Shown here one piece after another: positions 8,215 through 17,093 of a stretch of 64,000 nucleotides of DNA (positions within the stretch are counted from its first letter, which is position 1; every line of letters starts with the position of its first letter). This stretch comes from Bdellovibrionales bacterium CG10_big_fil_rev_8_21_14_0_10_45_34 (lineage in GTDB: Bacteria > Bdellovibrionota > Bdellovibrionia > Bdellovibrionales > 1-14-0-10-45-34). The notes below the pieces were generated by a model. The model was given only the letters and a program-made list of their open reading frames with translations. It ran no database searches and was not told where the DNA came from. The stretch spans positions 39,108 through 103,107 of the forward strand of contig PEZS01000002.1 in NCBI GenBank assembly GCA_002778785.1. The letters are read 5' to 3'. A program made the translations under genes and the position numbers.

Positions 8215-9564
8215 TTATTCAATTCGTTGTTTATTTAATTCGTCTTGAGATTGAGTTGGAGTCGTACCTCTACGATCAGCGTGATTATATTCAGAAAGCA
8301 AAACGTAAGATGCGACTTCACTTCCAGATTTACCTAATGACCTGCACAGAAATCCCTCCTTCGAAATCTCTGTCAACTTTGATCCATCTCGCGCGAGGAT
8401 AATCTCTGATTGGCTCTGCTGCAACTCTTTGCCTTGCACCTGCGAAACTGCTTCAGAAGCACTTGAACCACTGTCGTCTTTGCAATTAGAATTCTTAAGG
8501 CTATATAAAACGTTTCTCCCTCTGTTTCTCTGCAAAAACTCCACCCATTCATTGTTTTGGTGAATCCCTACAATTTCAGACTTATAGTTGCTAGTGCATA
8601 CGTAGGGGCGCGATTCAAATTTCGCTCTGGAATCCCTCGATATATTATTATTCCCCCAAGCATCTTTCCAAATGATTTTTGAATCTTGAATTTTCCAAAC
8701 CATTTTTCCGGCAACGAAACCATCTTCTAATTGCACATCGGCACCGCCACATTTCAGGCTCGACAGCTCCCAGGGCCTACGTTCAAGTTTTTCCAAAGTG
8801 ACAACCTCGTGAAAAAGTTCATTTGGTTCAATAACAGGCCCGACGACTCCGCCGCCGCTAGTGGCGACAGGTACTTCGTCCATCTTGATTCGGGGTTGAT
8901 CGCCCTCAGGCACATTGGTTTCACCAAATGCGAGCTCGCCGATCCACGAGTTTTCTTCTGCGCTGCCAGTGACTGTTGAATTTCCGTCGTCAGCAGCGGA
9001 ACCCGCGTTCTCTTGTCTTTCTTTGATCTTTTGCTGATAGGCAACTTGAACTGCCTTTACACTCTCTTCTAGTTTTTCAAGGGGTATCTCATACTGCGCA
9101 GCTGTTTTTTGAAGCATGACGTTTTGTAGCTCAGAAAGATTAGCCACTTTGTCACCCAAGGCAACTATTAGTAAAAAATAATCTGCCCTTAGAACACGAC
9201 GCGCCTCAGGAGGTTTATCAAGCTCGCTGGTCTTTCCGTAATTCTTAATGCCTTTACCAGCAACAGTTGTCTCTACACCTTTCATGCTCCATGCATTCTC
9301 TTCTCGCTGCATAAAGGCCGGCAAGATGTGTCCATTTTCTAGCACAACGACTTGATTGCTTGACGCAAACTTCTCGTAACCTCTTGCCGCGTTAATAAAC
9401 GTCAAAAGAGTCGTACCAGATAAGCATTGGGCTTTTTTAACTTCTACCGGAGATCCAACTGTGTTGTGTGATTTGTTATAAACTATCTCACCAAGATTCG
9501 CTTCATAAGTTTCTTTAAGAGAAAGAGGCTCTGTGTTTGCCACCTTCTCTTTTTGACCCAGCAT
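8215..9564 (-). pseudogene. 5'-truncated paralogue of the lipoprotein gene at 17094-18785
   Basis: The first about 220 residues align closely with the middle of the lipoprotein at 17094-18785: shared segments include KAQCLSGTTL, TTVAGKGIKNYGK, RRVLRADYFLL and KTAAQYxIPLEKLEES. The intact paralogue has a lipobox and about 140 residues before this region. Here the frame runs upstream only to a stop near 9761, and its deduced residues match the paralogue for about 35 residues before 9564 and then stop matching, with no signal peptide and no good start. The C-terminal about 190 residues differ from the paralogue. The gene has probably lost its 5' end; a functional cytoplasmic product from the ATG at 9564 is possible but unlikely. 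Confidence 0.7.
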
Positions 9565-9878
9565 GAACCCTTTTATCGCGGCTTCAATCGAAGCCTTTTC
9601 AGTTGCACGTTTCGATGTAGCCGACGCATTCAGGCCCTTGCTATGTAAGACTTTCTTGTTAGAGGGATTGGGCAGCTTCTTATGGTGGTTGCCATGAAGA
9701 GGGTACCAAACTGCATCTGAACTGATTGACGTTTTTGCCCCAATCGTTGATGCCCCCTACTCGTTAGTGCCAAAGACGATTCAGCAGAGAAATTTTATTT
9801 GAAGTATGGGGGTTCATCTCACTGATGGATGAACCAACGACTCTGTTTCTGATCATGACGAGCTTCCCCTAAACAAAG
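9565..9878. other. Degenerate upstream part of the truncated paralogue
   Basis: From 9564 to about 9670 the minus strand stays in frame with the truncated gene and still resembles the intact paralogue (SKGLNASATSK versus SEKLNGTATAK). Beyond that, to a TAG near 9761, the frame is open but without similarity. 9765-9878 is the downstream region of the deoxyhypusine-synthase-like gene; I see no clear terminator. Confidence 0.5.
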
Positions 9879-10853
9879 CTATCGGCCAAGAACATAGGCA
9901 AAAATAAGAGGAGCTACTATGGTCGCATCGGATTCGATCATGTATTTCGGGGTATCAGCAGCAAGCTTTCCCCAAGTGATCTTTTCATTGGGCACGGCGC
10001 CGGAGTAAGATCCAAAACTTGTTGTCGAATCACCTATTTGACAAAAATAGCCCCAAAGCGGAGTTCGGCGCTGCAAATCTTGCTCTAACATTGGCACCAC
10101 ACAGATGGGAAAGTCACCGGCAATCCCCCCACCAATTTGAAAAAACCCGATGGACGATTTGGATGAAGTCTCCGTGTACCACTCTGCAAGCGACATCATG
10201 TATTCAATGCCGGTTCTCACGGTGTGAACATTTTTAATATCTTTCTCAATACAATGGGCCGCAAATATGTTGCCCGTGGTAGAGTCCTCCCACCCAGGAA
10301 CATACATCGGCAAGTTCTTCTCGGTGGCAGCCAGCAGCCAACTGTGCTTGGGATCAATCTGATATTTATCTTTTAGCTCACCCGACAGTAGAATTTTGTA
10401 GAGAAACTCATGCGGAAAGTACTTCTCGCCTTTCGAGTCGGCGGTTTGCCAGACCTTAATCAGATGCTTTTCTAATCGACGAATCGCTTCGCCTTCTGGA
10501 ATACAAGTATCCGTCACTCGGTTGAGGTGCTCATCGAGCAGCGCCTGCTCATCTGCTGGCGTCAACTCTCGCCAGTTCGGGATCACCCGGTAGTGCTCAT
10601 GGGCCACTAAATTAAAAACGTCTTCTTCAAGGTTGGCCCCGGTACAAGTGATCGCATGCACCTTATCTTCGCGAATCATATCCGCAAGTATGATACCCAG
10701 CTCTGCTGTACTCATTGCACCAGCCAGGGTGACCATCATCTTCCCGCCTGAAGCTAGGTGCTCTTTGTACCCTTGAGCTGCCCGTTTCACTGTGATGGAG
10801 TTAAAATGCTTGTAATGAGTGTCAATAAAGTCTGAAACGGGGCTTTTGCTCAT
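9879..10853 (-). CDS. Deoxyhypusine-synthase-family protein (bacterial DHS-like)
   Basis: This 324-residue protein follows the NAD-dependent deoxyhypusine/homospermidine synthase fold: AGAMSTAELGIILADMI near residue 45, TCTGANLEEDVFNL near 90, GGGIAGDFPI near 245, and a C-terminal WGK (Lys296) matching the lysine that takes the aminobutyl group in DHS. Bacteria lack eIF5A, and bacterial DHS-like proteins are thought to act on free polyamines, making homospermidine or spermidine-type products. The ATG follows GAGGAG. It is divergent from lysC and has no polyamine gene beside it. Confidence 0.85.
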   Translation of the reverse strand: MSKSPVSDFIDTHYKHFNSITVKRAAQGYKEHLASGGKMMVTLAGAMSTAELGIILADMIREDKVHAITCTGANLEEDVFNLVAHEHYRVIPNWRELTPADEQALLDEHLNRVTDTCIPEGEAIRRLEKHLIKVWQTADSKGEKYFPHEFLYKILLSGELKDKYQIDPKHSWLLAATEKNLPMYVPGWEDSTTGNIFAAHCIEKDIKNVHTVRTGIEYMMSLAEWYTETSSKSSIGFFQIGGGIAGDFPICVVPMLEQDLQRRTPLWGYFCQIGDSTTSFGSYSGAVPNEKITWGKLAADTPKYMIESDATIVAPLIFAYVLGR

Positions 10854-10965
10854 GGTTCGTCTCCTCAGATTGCGATCAAAAGTACCAGTTACAATCTACA
10901 ATCAAACAATGTCAAATTGAACTGTTAGACGGACGCCCCAGAATAGAGTAAAAGTTCATAAGCAA

Positions 10966-12186
10966 ATGAAAACGCAAAGCATAGTAGTTCAAAAATTTGG
11001 CGGTACCTCAGTTGGCACCATCGAGCGGATCGAGGCACTCGCCGCAAGAATCCAAACAAGCGTCGCCAAGGGGCTAAAGCCCGTCGTTGTTGTCTCAGCG
11101 ATGTCGGGCGAAACGAATCGCCTCGTTGCGCTTGCCGGACAAATCGATCCCAATTATCGGGGGATCTCCTACGATATGATTGTCGCCTCAGGCGAACAAG
11201 TCAGCGTCGGCCTTTTGGGGATAGCTCTAGAAAAACGAGGGGTTCAACCGAGACTTTTCCTAGGGTTTCAGCTGGGTATCCGCACGGACTCAGTCGCAAG
11301 CCGTGCGCGCATTGAAGACATTCGAGTCGAAAGACTTCATAAGGCCCTCGCAGACGGATGTGTGCCTGTGGTGGCGGGGTTTCAAGGGCTTGACAGTTCT
11401 GACCAAATTACAACGCTTGGGCGCGGAGGCTCCGACACAACTGCCGTCGCATTGGCCGCCGCCCTCGAACTTGATAGCTGCGAGATTTACACAGACGTAC
11501 CCGCAGTGTACACATCTGATCCGAGGGTTGTCCCAAAAGCTCGCCCCTTAAAAAGTCTTAGCTTTGAAGAGACTCTAGAGATGGCATCCCTGGGAGCAAA
11601 AGTGCTCCACATTCGCAGCGTTGAAATCGCCGCGAAGTACGGGGTAAAAATAGTACTTAAAAGCACATTTGAAGATGCCGCAGGCACCATCATTGGCATC
11701 GAGGAGCTAGATATGGAAAAACCAGTTGTTAGCAGTGTCACATTTGAAAGAAATGTTTCTGTTTTTCGTTTGTACCCACTTAAAAAAGGCATTCAACCCC
11801 TGAGTCAAATCTTTGAAGGCCTAGCGAAGCGAGGAATAGTCGTAGATATCGTCAATCAAACGACACTTCCCGAAGGTCAACGACTAGCCTTTTCTGTATC
11901 AAGTGATGACTGCGAAGAAGCCCGGCAAATTATCAAGAAGATCGTGCCAGAAACAACAAATATGGAAGTTTTGAATCCTAAATCAAAGATTTCTGTGGTG
12001 GGCGTAGGAATGCGAAATCACACCGGAGTTGTAGAGACTTTTTTAAAGTGTTTGGAGTCTTGCGAAGCTGAACCTCATTTGATCACAACTTCTGAAATCA
12101 AAATTAGCGCTGTTGTTGAGAGTGAACTACTTGAGCCAGCAGCGCGAGAACTTCACAGTAAATTTGGCTTAGATTTAGATAGTTAA
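10966..12186 (+). CDS. lysC: Aspartate kinase
   Basis: This 406-residue protein phosphorylates aspartate, the first step to lysine, threonine and methionine. The kinase domain begins with KFGGTSVG (residues 10-17) and continues with LGRGGSDTTAVALAAAL and YTDVPAVYTSDPR. Two ACT domains follow from about residue 265, as in the lysine-regulated monofunctional enzymes, and the length is normal. lysA follows 170 bp downstream. Confidence 0.95.
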   Translation: MKTQSIVVQKFGGTSVGTIERIEALAARIQTSVAKGLKPVVVVSAMSGETNRLVALAGQIDPNYRGISYDMIVASGEQVSVGLLGIALEKRGVQPRLFLGFQLGIRTDSVASRARIEDIRVERLHKALADGCVPVVAGFQGLDSSDQITTLGRGGSDTTAVALAAALELDSCEIYTDVPAVYTSDPRVVPKARPLKSLSFEETLEMASLGAKVLHIRSVEIAAKYGVKIVLKSTFEDAAGTIIGIEELDMEKPVVSSVTFERNVSVFRLYPLKKGIQPLSQIFEGLAKRGIVVDIVNQTTLPEGQRLAFSVSSDDCEEARQIIKKIVPETTNMEVLNPKSKISVVGVGMRNHTGVVETFLKCLESCEAEPHLITTSEIKISAVVESELLEPAARELHSKFGLDLDS

Positions 12187-12359
12187 TGACCCTAAGGATT
12201 TAGTGTTGAGAGCTTACAAGGCTAGTGAAACTAAAGCCTTTGAAGAGTGCATAAGACAATCAACTGTTTTATTGATTTAGTTTTTGTATTTTTATCCGTA
12301 AAGTAGAGACTTACAAGAGTCGTTCAAATTTCAGTTGTTATTTTTGATTCGGAGTACTA

Positions 12360-13616
12360 GTGAAATTAGCTTACGAACTAGATGTTCTTACACTTCACAA
12401 CAAGCAGGGCTCACACCCTCTCAAAGACTTTTGTGCCAACTACTCTCATCCTTTTTATTTTTACGATTTAACCTCGATCGAAGAACGAGCCCAACTGATG
12501 TCTGAATCCGTCAAAGACATCCCCGTCCATTTTCACTTTGCAATGAAATCTAATTTTCAAAAACCTCTTCTTAAAAAGTTGATCGCGTGCGGATGGGGTA
12601 TCGATACGGTCTCTCAAGGAGAAATTGAGTTGGCTCTTGAGTGCGGTGCCACCGCCGATCAAATTGTCTTCTCTGGAGTCGGAAAGACAGCCACCGAAAT
12701 TGAGTTTTCTCTACGGTCAAAAGTAAATACGATCAACGTGGAGTCTTTTGAGGAATACGAAAGAGTCCATCAAATTGCGAGAAAATTCGGTGATGCCACG
12801 TCAATCATTGGAGTGAGAGTGAACCCAGACGTTGACCCAATGACCCATCCATCAATCACAACGGGATTAAGAGACAATAAGTTTGGCGTCGATTTTGAGA
12901 GTTTTTTAGCATGGCATCATCAATCAAAAGATTTTCCGCCAAGTCGGCTAGCCCTAAGCTGCCATATCGGAAGTCAAGTTCGTCACATTGGCGTGCTCAA
13001 AGAAGCCTACTTCAAAATGCTGGGCTACGTTCAAATATTAAAAAAGCGCGGTGTAGATATTGTGCACCTCGATTTGGGCGGCGGACTTGGCATTGATTAC
13101 TCAAGAGATCCGTTAGCTGTGGCGGCAAATTTTGAGAACTATTTTTTAGATGAAACAAACAAAGTAGGTTCTTCTTCGTCAAGTAAATTGAACCTTTGGA
13201 AGTCTTATGCGAGTTTGCTGGCCGAGGTTTTTGAAAAAGCAAAAATGCCAATTTTGCTCGAACCAGGACGCATCGTTGTAGGGCCCTTTGGTGCGCTCAT
13301 TGCGCAAGTTCAGTATGTTAAACGAACACCGTACAAAAACTTCGTTATTTTAGATACAGGGATGAACCACCTTATGCGGCCAATGTTGTACTCTGCTAAT
13401 CACAAGATAGTTCCAATTGAAAATCCAGACCGACCAAAAGAGATTTTTGATGTTGTCGGACCGATTTGCGAATCAACAGATGTGCTCGCTCGTTCAATAC
13501 CGCTGCCTTCTTTAAAGCAAGGCGAATATGTTGCCATACTTGATACCGGCGCTTACGGCGAAGTCCTTGCGAACAACTATAACTTGCGCCCACTAGCTCC
13601 AGCTGTTTTTGTTTAA
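12360..13616 (+). CDS. lysA: Diaminopimelate decarboxylase
   Basis: This 418-residue PLP enzyme converts meso-diaminopimelate to lysine. The PLP lysine lies in FAMKSN (Lys63), with HIGSQ, the phosphate-binding GGGLGIDY, EPGR, CESTDVLA and GAYGEVLANNYN in the expected order. The start is GTG at 12360 with GGAG five bases upstream. With lysC it supplies the first and last steps of lysine synthesis; the intermediate dap genes are elsewhere. Confidence 0.95.
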   Translation: MKLAYELDVLTLHNKQGSHPLKDFCANYSHPFYFYDLTSIEERAQLMSESVKDIPVHFHFAMKSNFQKPLLKKLIACGWGIDTVSQGEIELALECGATADQIVFSGVGKTATEIEFSLRSKVNTINVESFEEYERVHQIARKFGDATSIIGVRVNPDVDPMTHPSITTGLRDNKFGVDFESFLAWHHQSKDFPPSRLALSCHIGSQVRHIGVLKEAYFKMLGYVQILKKRGVDIVHLDLGGGLGIDYSRDPLAVAANFENYFLDETNKVGSSSSSKLNLWKSYASLLAEVFEKAKMPILLEPGRIVVGPFGALIAQVQYVKRTPYKNFVILDTGMNHLMRPMLYSANHKIVPIENPDRPKEIFDVVGPICESTDVLARSIPLPSLKQGEYVAILDTGAYGEVLANNYNLRPLAPAVFV

Positions 13617-14058
13617 TCGAACCTTTCAACTAGGTCACCGCCCCACTTATGGCCACCAGCTTCGGCGCTAAAGTATGGTGCGGAGATTAAGTCTGCTATT
13701 CTCAGTATATTTTGCGGAGAATATACTGGCCCGAAAGCCATCGCCTTATAAACGAAATAGTAGAGGTAAAGGAATATTGATCAGCTAATCGATTGGCTTT
13801 TACTCATGAAAAGCCCCGGCGCCAACAGAAATACAACCTAAATCGCTAAGCTAAGACAAAACTTTTTAATTGAAATATGTCGCTGGTCGAAAGCAGTTCA
13901 AATCAATTATGGGGCCCCTAGACGGCCATAAACTTCAAACGATTAACTAATCAACAAGCAACGGTTGCTTTGCCTATTTTGAGGCATACGTTGAAGGCAT
14001 GAGACACCCCCATAGTATTTCAAATGCCTTTTTACTAACAAACTCAGGAGAAAAAATC
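13617..14058. other. Long intergenic region after lysA
   Basis: About 440 bp without a convincing gene. An open frame beginning at 13999 only extends the downstream lipoprotein. The one clear structure is the hairpin at 13703-13728. There may be a promoter for the OmpA-type gene near its end, but I cannot place it. Confidence 0.5.
13703..13728. other. Perfect 9-bp stem-loop
   Basis: CAGTATATT at 13703-13711 and AATATACTG at 13720-13728 are perfect complements around the 8-base loop TTGCGGAG. No T-run follows on either strand, so it is not a standard terminator. It could be an operator, an RNA hairpin or part of a small RNA. Confidence 0.5.
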
Positions 14059-15456
14059 ATGCTACCGAAAACAAAAACTCTTAAGCCGACCATGCCAACT
14101 ATAAAGATGTTGGTTCTTGGTATCGGAGCCTCATTAATGTTTGGCTGCTCAAGCGTCGAAATGGCCGACATACCGGCTACAGCTAATCCTCGCGAGGAGA
14201 TCGTTAAACTTCAATCGGAAATCAACGTGGCCACCACAAAAAACGTGGATGTCCTTGCTTCTGATAAATTTAGTAAGAGTCAAAAATATCTGAATGATGC
14301 TAAAGTTGGTCTTGAAAAGGGAGACGATCAGAGTGACGTCTTAGATGACTTAAGAAGAGCAAAAGGAAGTCTTAATGAAGCTTATGCGGAGACGGGCGAT
14401 CGCGCAAGCCACGCCGAGGGGCTATTTCAAGCAAGACAACTTGCGCTTCAGGCGGGAGCTGGCTCTCTTCCTGAACTTAGCGCCGATCTCGCAAGCGTAG
14501 ATGACGAAGTCAGCGATATAGCCGATGAACTTCAGAGCACTCGAGTCGACAAGTTGGCAAATTATCAAAACGAATACATAGATCTTGAAAGGCGTGCCGT
14601 CATTTTAACGCAACTCGGAGACTCCCAAGCCCTTGTCAACGGACTAAGGCAGGAAGACGCAGCTAAGAAAGCTCCCGTAACTTTCAAACGAGCCGAGCTT
14701 TCACTGAGAACTGCTGAATCTATTATTTCATCGAACGTTCGAAATCCAAATGGCTTCCAAGCTGCAGTCACTAAGGCCAAAACCGATGCTGCCCACTTGA
14801 GGGACGTTATGGCAACCATCCGTCAAAACGGAAACAAACTTGAAGAATCTGTTGCCATTAAAATGGTGGCTCAAAAGAAAACGATATCCGGGCTAGAGGA
14901 GAACATTGGAGACATAACTGCGCAAAGTGAGGCTAACATATCTACGATGGAAGCCGAGAATGAAAGATTGGCTGCTGCAAACCGAACGAAGGCTGCCGCG
15001 CTTGGTAGTGCCGCCACAAGGATTCAATTACAACAAGCTATGGAAGCCGCACGATCTGAATTTTCACAAGATGAAGCTGAGGCTTATCAACAAGGTGATA
15101 ACCTTGTAATTCGCCTCAAAAAGGTCCCTTTCGCTTCTGGTAGAGCTGATCTTCCAGAAGAATCACTTCCGCTACTTGCTAAGGTTCTGAATGTGACGAA
15201 ATCTTTAAATACATCTGCCATCAGAGTCGAAGGCCATACAGACGCTACGGGCTCAGAAGCAATCAACAAGTCGATTTCTCAAAATAGGGCAAATGCGGTT
15301 GCAACTTATTTTAAAGCCAATGGCATGGACGACGTAAACATTGAGTCGGAAGGTTTCGGTTACAGAAAGCCGATTGCGACCAACAAAACCAAAGAAGGTC
15401 GTGCGCTGAATCGACGAGTCGATGTTGTTATAGAACTTGAATCTACAGTTGAATAA
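14059..15456 (+). CDS. OmpA-type peptidoglycan-binding lipoprotein with DUF4398-like N-terminus
   Basis: The ATG at 14059 is chosen because AGGAG lies just before it and a lipoprotein signal follows, ending in LMFGC (Cys30). The protein is about 465 residues. Residues 40-110 resemble the DUF4398 helical domain (LQSEINVATTKN), the middle is Ala/Glu-rich and coiled-coil-like, and the last about 115 residues are an OmpA domain: FASGRADL, VEGHTDATGS, NxSxxRA, GFGYRKPIATN and RRVDVVIE. It should tether the outer membrane to peptidoglycan. The CsbD gene follows 50 bp later. Confidence 0.9.
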   Translation: MLPKTKTLKPTMPTIKMLVLGIGASLMFGCSSVEMADIPATANPREEIVKLQSEINVATTKNVDVLASDKFSKSQKYLNDAKVGLEKGDDQSDVLDDLRRAKGSLNEAYAETGDRASHAEGLFQARQLALQAGAGSLPELSADLASVDDEVSDIADELQSTRVDKLANYQNEYIDLERRAVILTQLGDSQALVNGLRQEDAAKKAPVTFKRAELSLRTAESIISSNVRNPNGFQAAVTKAKTDAAHLRDVMATIRQNGNKLEESVAIKMVAQKKTISGLEENIGDITAQSEANISTMEAENERLAAANRTKAAALGSAATRIQLQQAMEAARSEFSQDEAEAYQQGDNLVIRLKKVPFASGRADLPEESLPLLAKVLNVTKSLNTSAIRVEGHTDATGSEAINKSISQNRANAVATYFKANGMDDVNIESEGFGYRKPIATNKTKEGRALNRRVDVVIELESTVE

Positions 15457-15506
15457 GCAATTGAGTAAGTGGTTGAAATAGTTGAATAAGTCAAAATGGA
15501 GATAGC

Positions 15507-15758
15507 ATGAGCTTAAACAAGGATATTGCAAAAGGAAAATGGCTAGAAATTAAAGGCGAAGTTCAGAAGACTTGGGGAAAGTTGACCGATGACGAACTTG
15601 AGCAGACCAAAGGCGACGCTAAAGCCATAGCTGGCCTTGTTCAACAGAAGTACGGTGAAAAACGTGAAAAGTTCCACGACCGATATGCGAAGCTTTTAAA
15701 GAATCTAGAAAATAAGAAAGACTCTGTCGTAGAAGACGTGAAGAATAAACTAAGGTAG
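15507..15758 (+). CDS. CsbD-family stress protein
   Basis: This 83-residue, highly charged helical protein has the family opening: GKWLEIKGEVQKTWGKLTDDEL, followed by a GDAK segment and a Lys/Glu-rich tail. CsbD proteins are induced by general stress in many bacteria but their biochemical role is not known. It is 50 bp downstream of the OmpA-type lipoprotein, with a GGAG-like site, so co-transcription is likely. Confidence 0.85.
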   Translation: MSLNKDIAKGKWLEIKGEVQKTWGKLTDDELEQTKGDAKAIAGLVQQKYGEKREKFHDRYAKLLKNLENKKDSVVEDVKNKLR

Positions 15759-15867
15759 CCGTTAGACTCCGCTTCCTCTTGCGCTAAGAACTTTTTACAA
15801 AGCTCACTATCCGCGTGACTGAGTGCTTTAGCGGCGAATAGGGTGCCCTGCGGCACATATAGTCATT

Positions 15868-15905
15868 AGCAGGGCAGGCCGCTTGCAGCACCCTGCTACT
15901 TTTCT
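15868..15905 (+). terminator. Terminator-like hairpin after csbD
   Basis: AGCAGGG at 15868-15874 pairs with CCCTGCT at 15891-15897 and is followed by a T-rich stretch ACTTTTCTT. A smaller stem GTGCC/GGCAC lies just upstream at about 15843-15856. Its position between the csbD stop and the next gene fits termination. Confidence 0.5.
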
Positions 15906-15918
15906 TAAAGGGGCAGGA

Positions 15919-16404
15919 ATGAAATCATCATTTTTATTTGTAGGATTGTTGCTTTACTCATCTCTCGGGTTCACACACATGTACATCGAGTGCGGGAAGA
16001 ATGTAGACGTAGATAACGGCACAGTCGAAGGTTTTCACTTTGCCCTATCAACCGAAGAATCTACCGACTCATTTGCCGGCCCGGTGGGCGGGTCTTGGGA
16101 ACTCAAACTGACCCAAGAGTTCGCCAAGTCTATGGGTTTGGCCTTGCAGGAGCCAAGGGCTGATGCAAATTTAGGTTGGGTCAAACCTACTCAGAAAGTC
16201 ACCGCTAAAGATCTTTCAACTGAAGAATCGGACGTCGTCGAGATCACTTTGGTAAGAGAACAATCTACCACTGGCGAAGCCGGCAGGATGTATAGGGTCT
16301 TAGATCTGTATTCAGATGAACCTACGGCAGAAGAGTTTACTTTCGGTGGAATCGCGGGATATGTTAAAACAGGCTCTTTTAAGTGCTATAGCTCAAATGA
16401 CTAG
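15919..16404 (+). CDS. Small secreted protein of unknown function
   Basis: About 161 residues from the ATG at 15919, preceded by a GGGGCAGGA site; the open frame extends 12 codons further up but through the terminator hairpin. A clear signal peptide (MKSSFLFVGLLLYSS, ending near GFTH) leads into a mature protein with only two cysteines, one near each end, possibly a disulfide. I do not recognise a family. A second secreted protein follows 50 bp later. Confidence 0.65.
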   Translation: MKSSFLFVGLLLYSSLGFTHMYIECGKNVDVDNGTVEGFHFALSTEESTDSFAGPVGGSWELKLTQEFAKSMGLALQEPRADANLGWVKPTQKVTAKDLSTEESDVVEITLVREQSTTGEAGRMYRVLDLYSDEPTAEEFTFGGIAGYVKTGSFKCYSSND

Positions 16405-16454
16405 AGTTAGAAAAGTGAATTGTAATCAATGTATTTTTTAAGGGGAGAGTTCGA

Positions 16455-17024
16455 ATGAAATCCTTATTTAGCTTTACCATTTTGGCCTCAATATTTTCGT
16501 TAGCTATGACTTCAAACGCCGCCTCAGCCTTGTATGGCGAGTATAATTATGTTTCGGGCGGCACGAGTCATCCTCTTGATTTTGTTTGCTCAAATCAGCT
16601 CAATGTAGAGCAGATTTTGGGGTCTGACGGGAGTACCGTGGGATTTAGTGCTTACGGACTCAGCGGGCGTGCTGACAACGGCAGCCGCTACAACTTCGAG
16701 ACTTCTATCGAAATAAAGTATGAAGAGTTATCAAAGGGACGCATCTGCCGCAAACAGAATTCTTCAAGTACATTCGGTGGATACGTTTGCCGTCTGTCAG
16801 AAGGGGAAATGTTTTCGAAGGTCTTTAACGCGTGGAGCTGCGCCACTTCTGTCTTGAGGTTTAAGTGCGATCCAAAAAAACAAGATCATCGAAAAATTTC
16901 GTTTGTTGGCGATGGCGTTGTAGAAGTTGAAGAAAAACTCGAATATCTTTACCGCGCCCAAAACCCTTCAGGCGAAAAGACAGTCGTTCGCAAATGCGTT
17001 TACGCAAAAGCCCCCACTCGCTAA
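16455..17024 (+). CDS. Small secreted Cys-containing protein of unknown function
   Basis: This 189-residue protein has a signal peptide ending near TSNAAS and an AGGGGAG site. The mature part is predicted mostly beta, with seven cysteines including CRKQ, VCRLS and CATS segments, suggesting disulfides in the periplasm or outside. No family is recognised. It converges with the lipoprotein gene ending at 17094. Confidence 0.65.
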   Translation: MKSLFSFTILASIFSLAMTSNAASALYGEYNYVSGGTSHPLDFVCSNQLNVEQILGSDGSTVGFSAYGLSGRADNGSRYNFETSIEIKYEELSKGRICRKQNSSSTFGGYVCRLSEGEMFSKVFNAWSCATSVLRFKCDPKKQDHRKISFVGDGVVEVEEKLEYLYRAQNPSGEKTVVRKCVYAKAPTR

Positions 17025-17093
17025 GCGCCTTATATCTCAACTGTGCAGTAGTTAAAGCATCTGCTACGAAAGTATATGGTTGTTTCAACAATC

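Noticed and set aside
8091-8402. Plus-strand open frame of 103 codons with a hydrophobic start
   Set aside because: Most of it overlaps the 3' end of the truncated paralogue on the other strand, and the hydrophobic segment arises from an AT-rich intergenic stretch.
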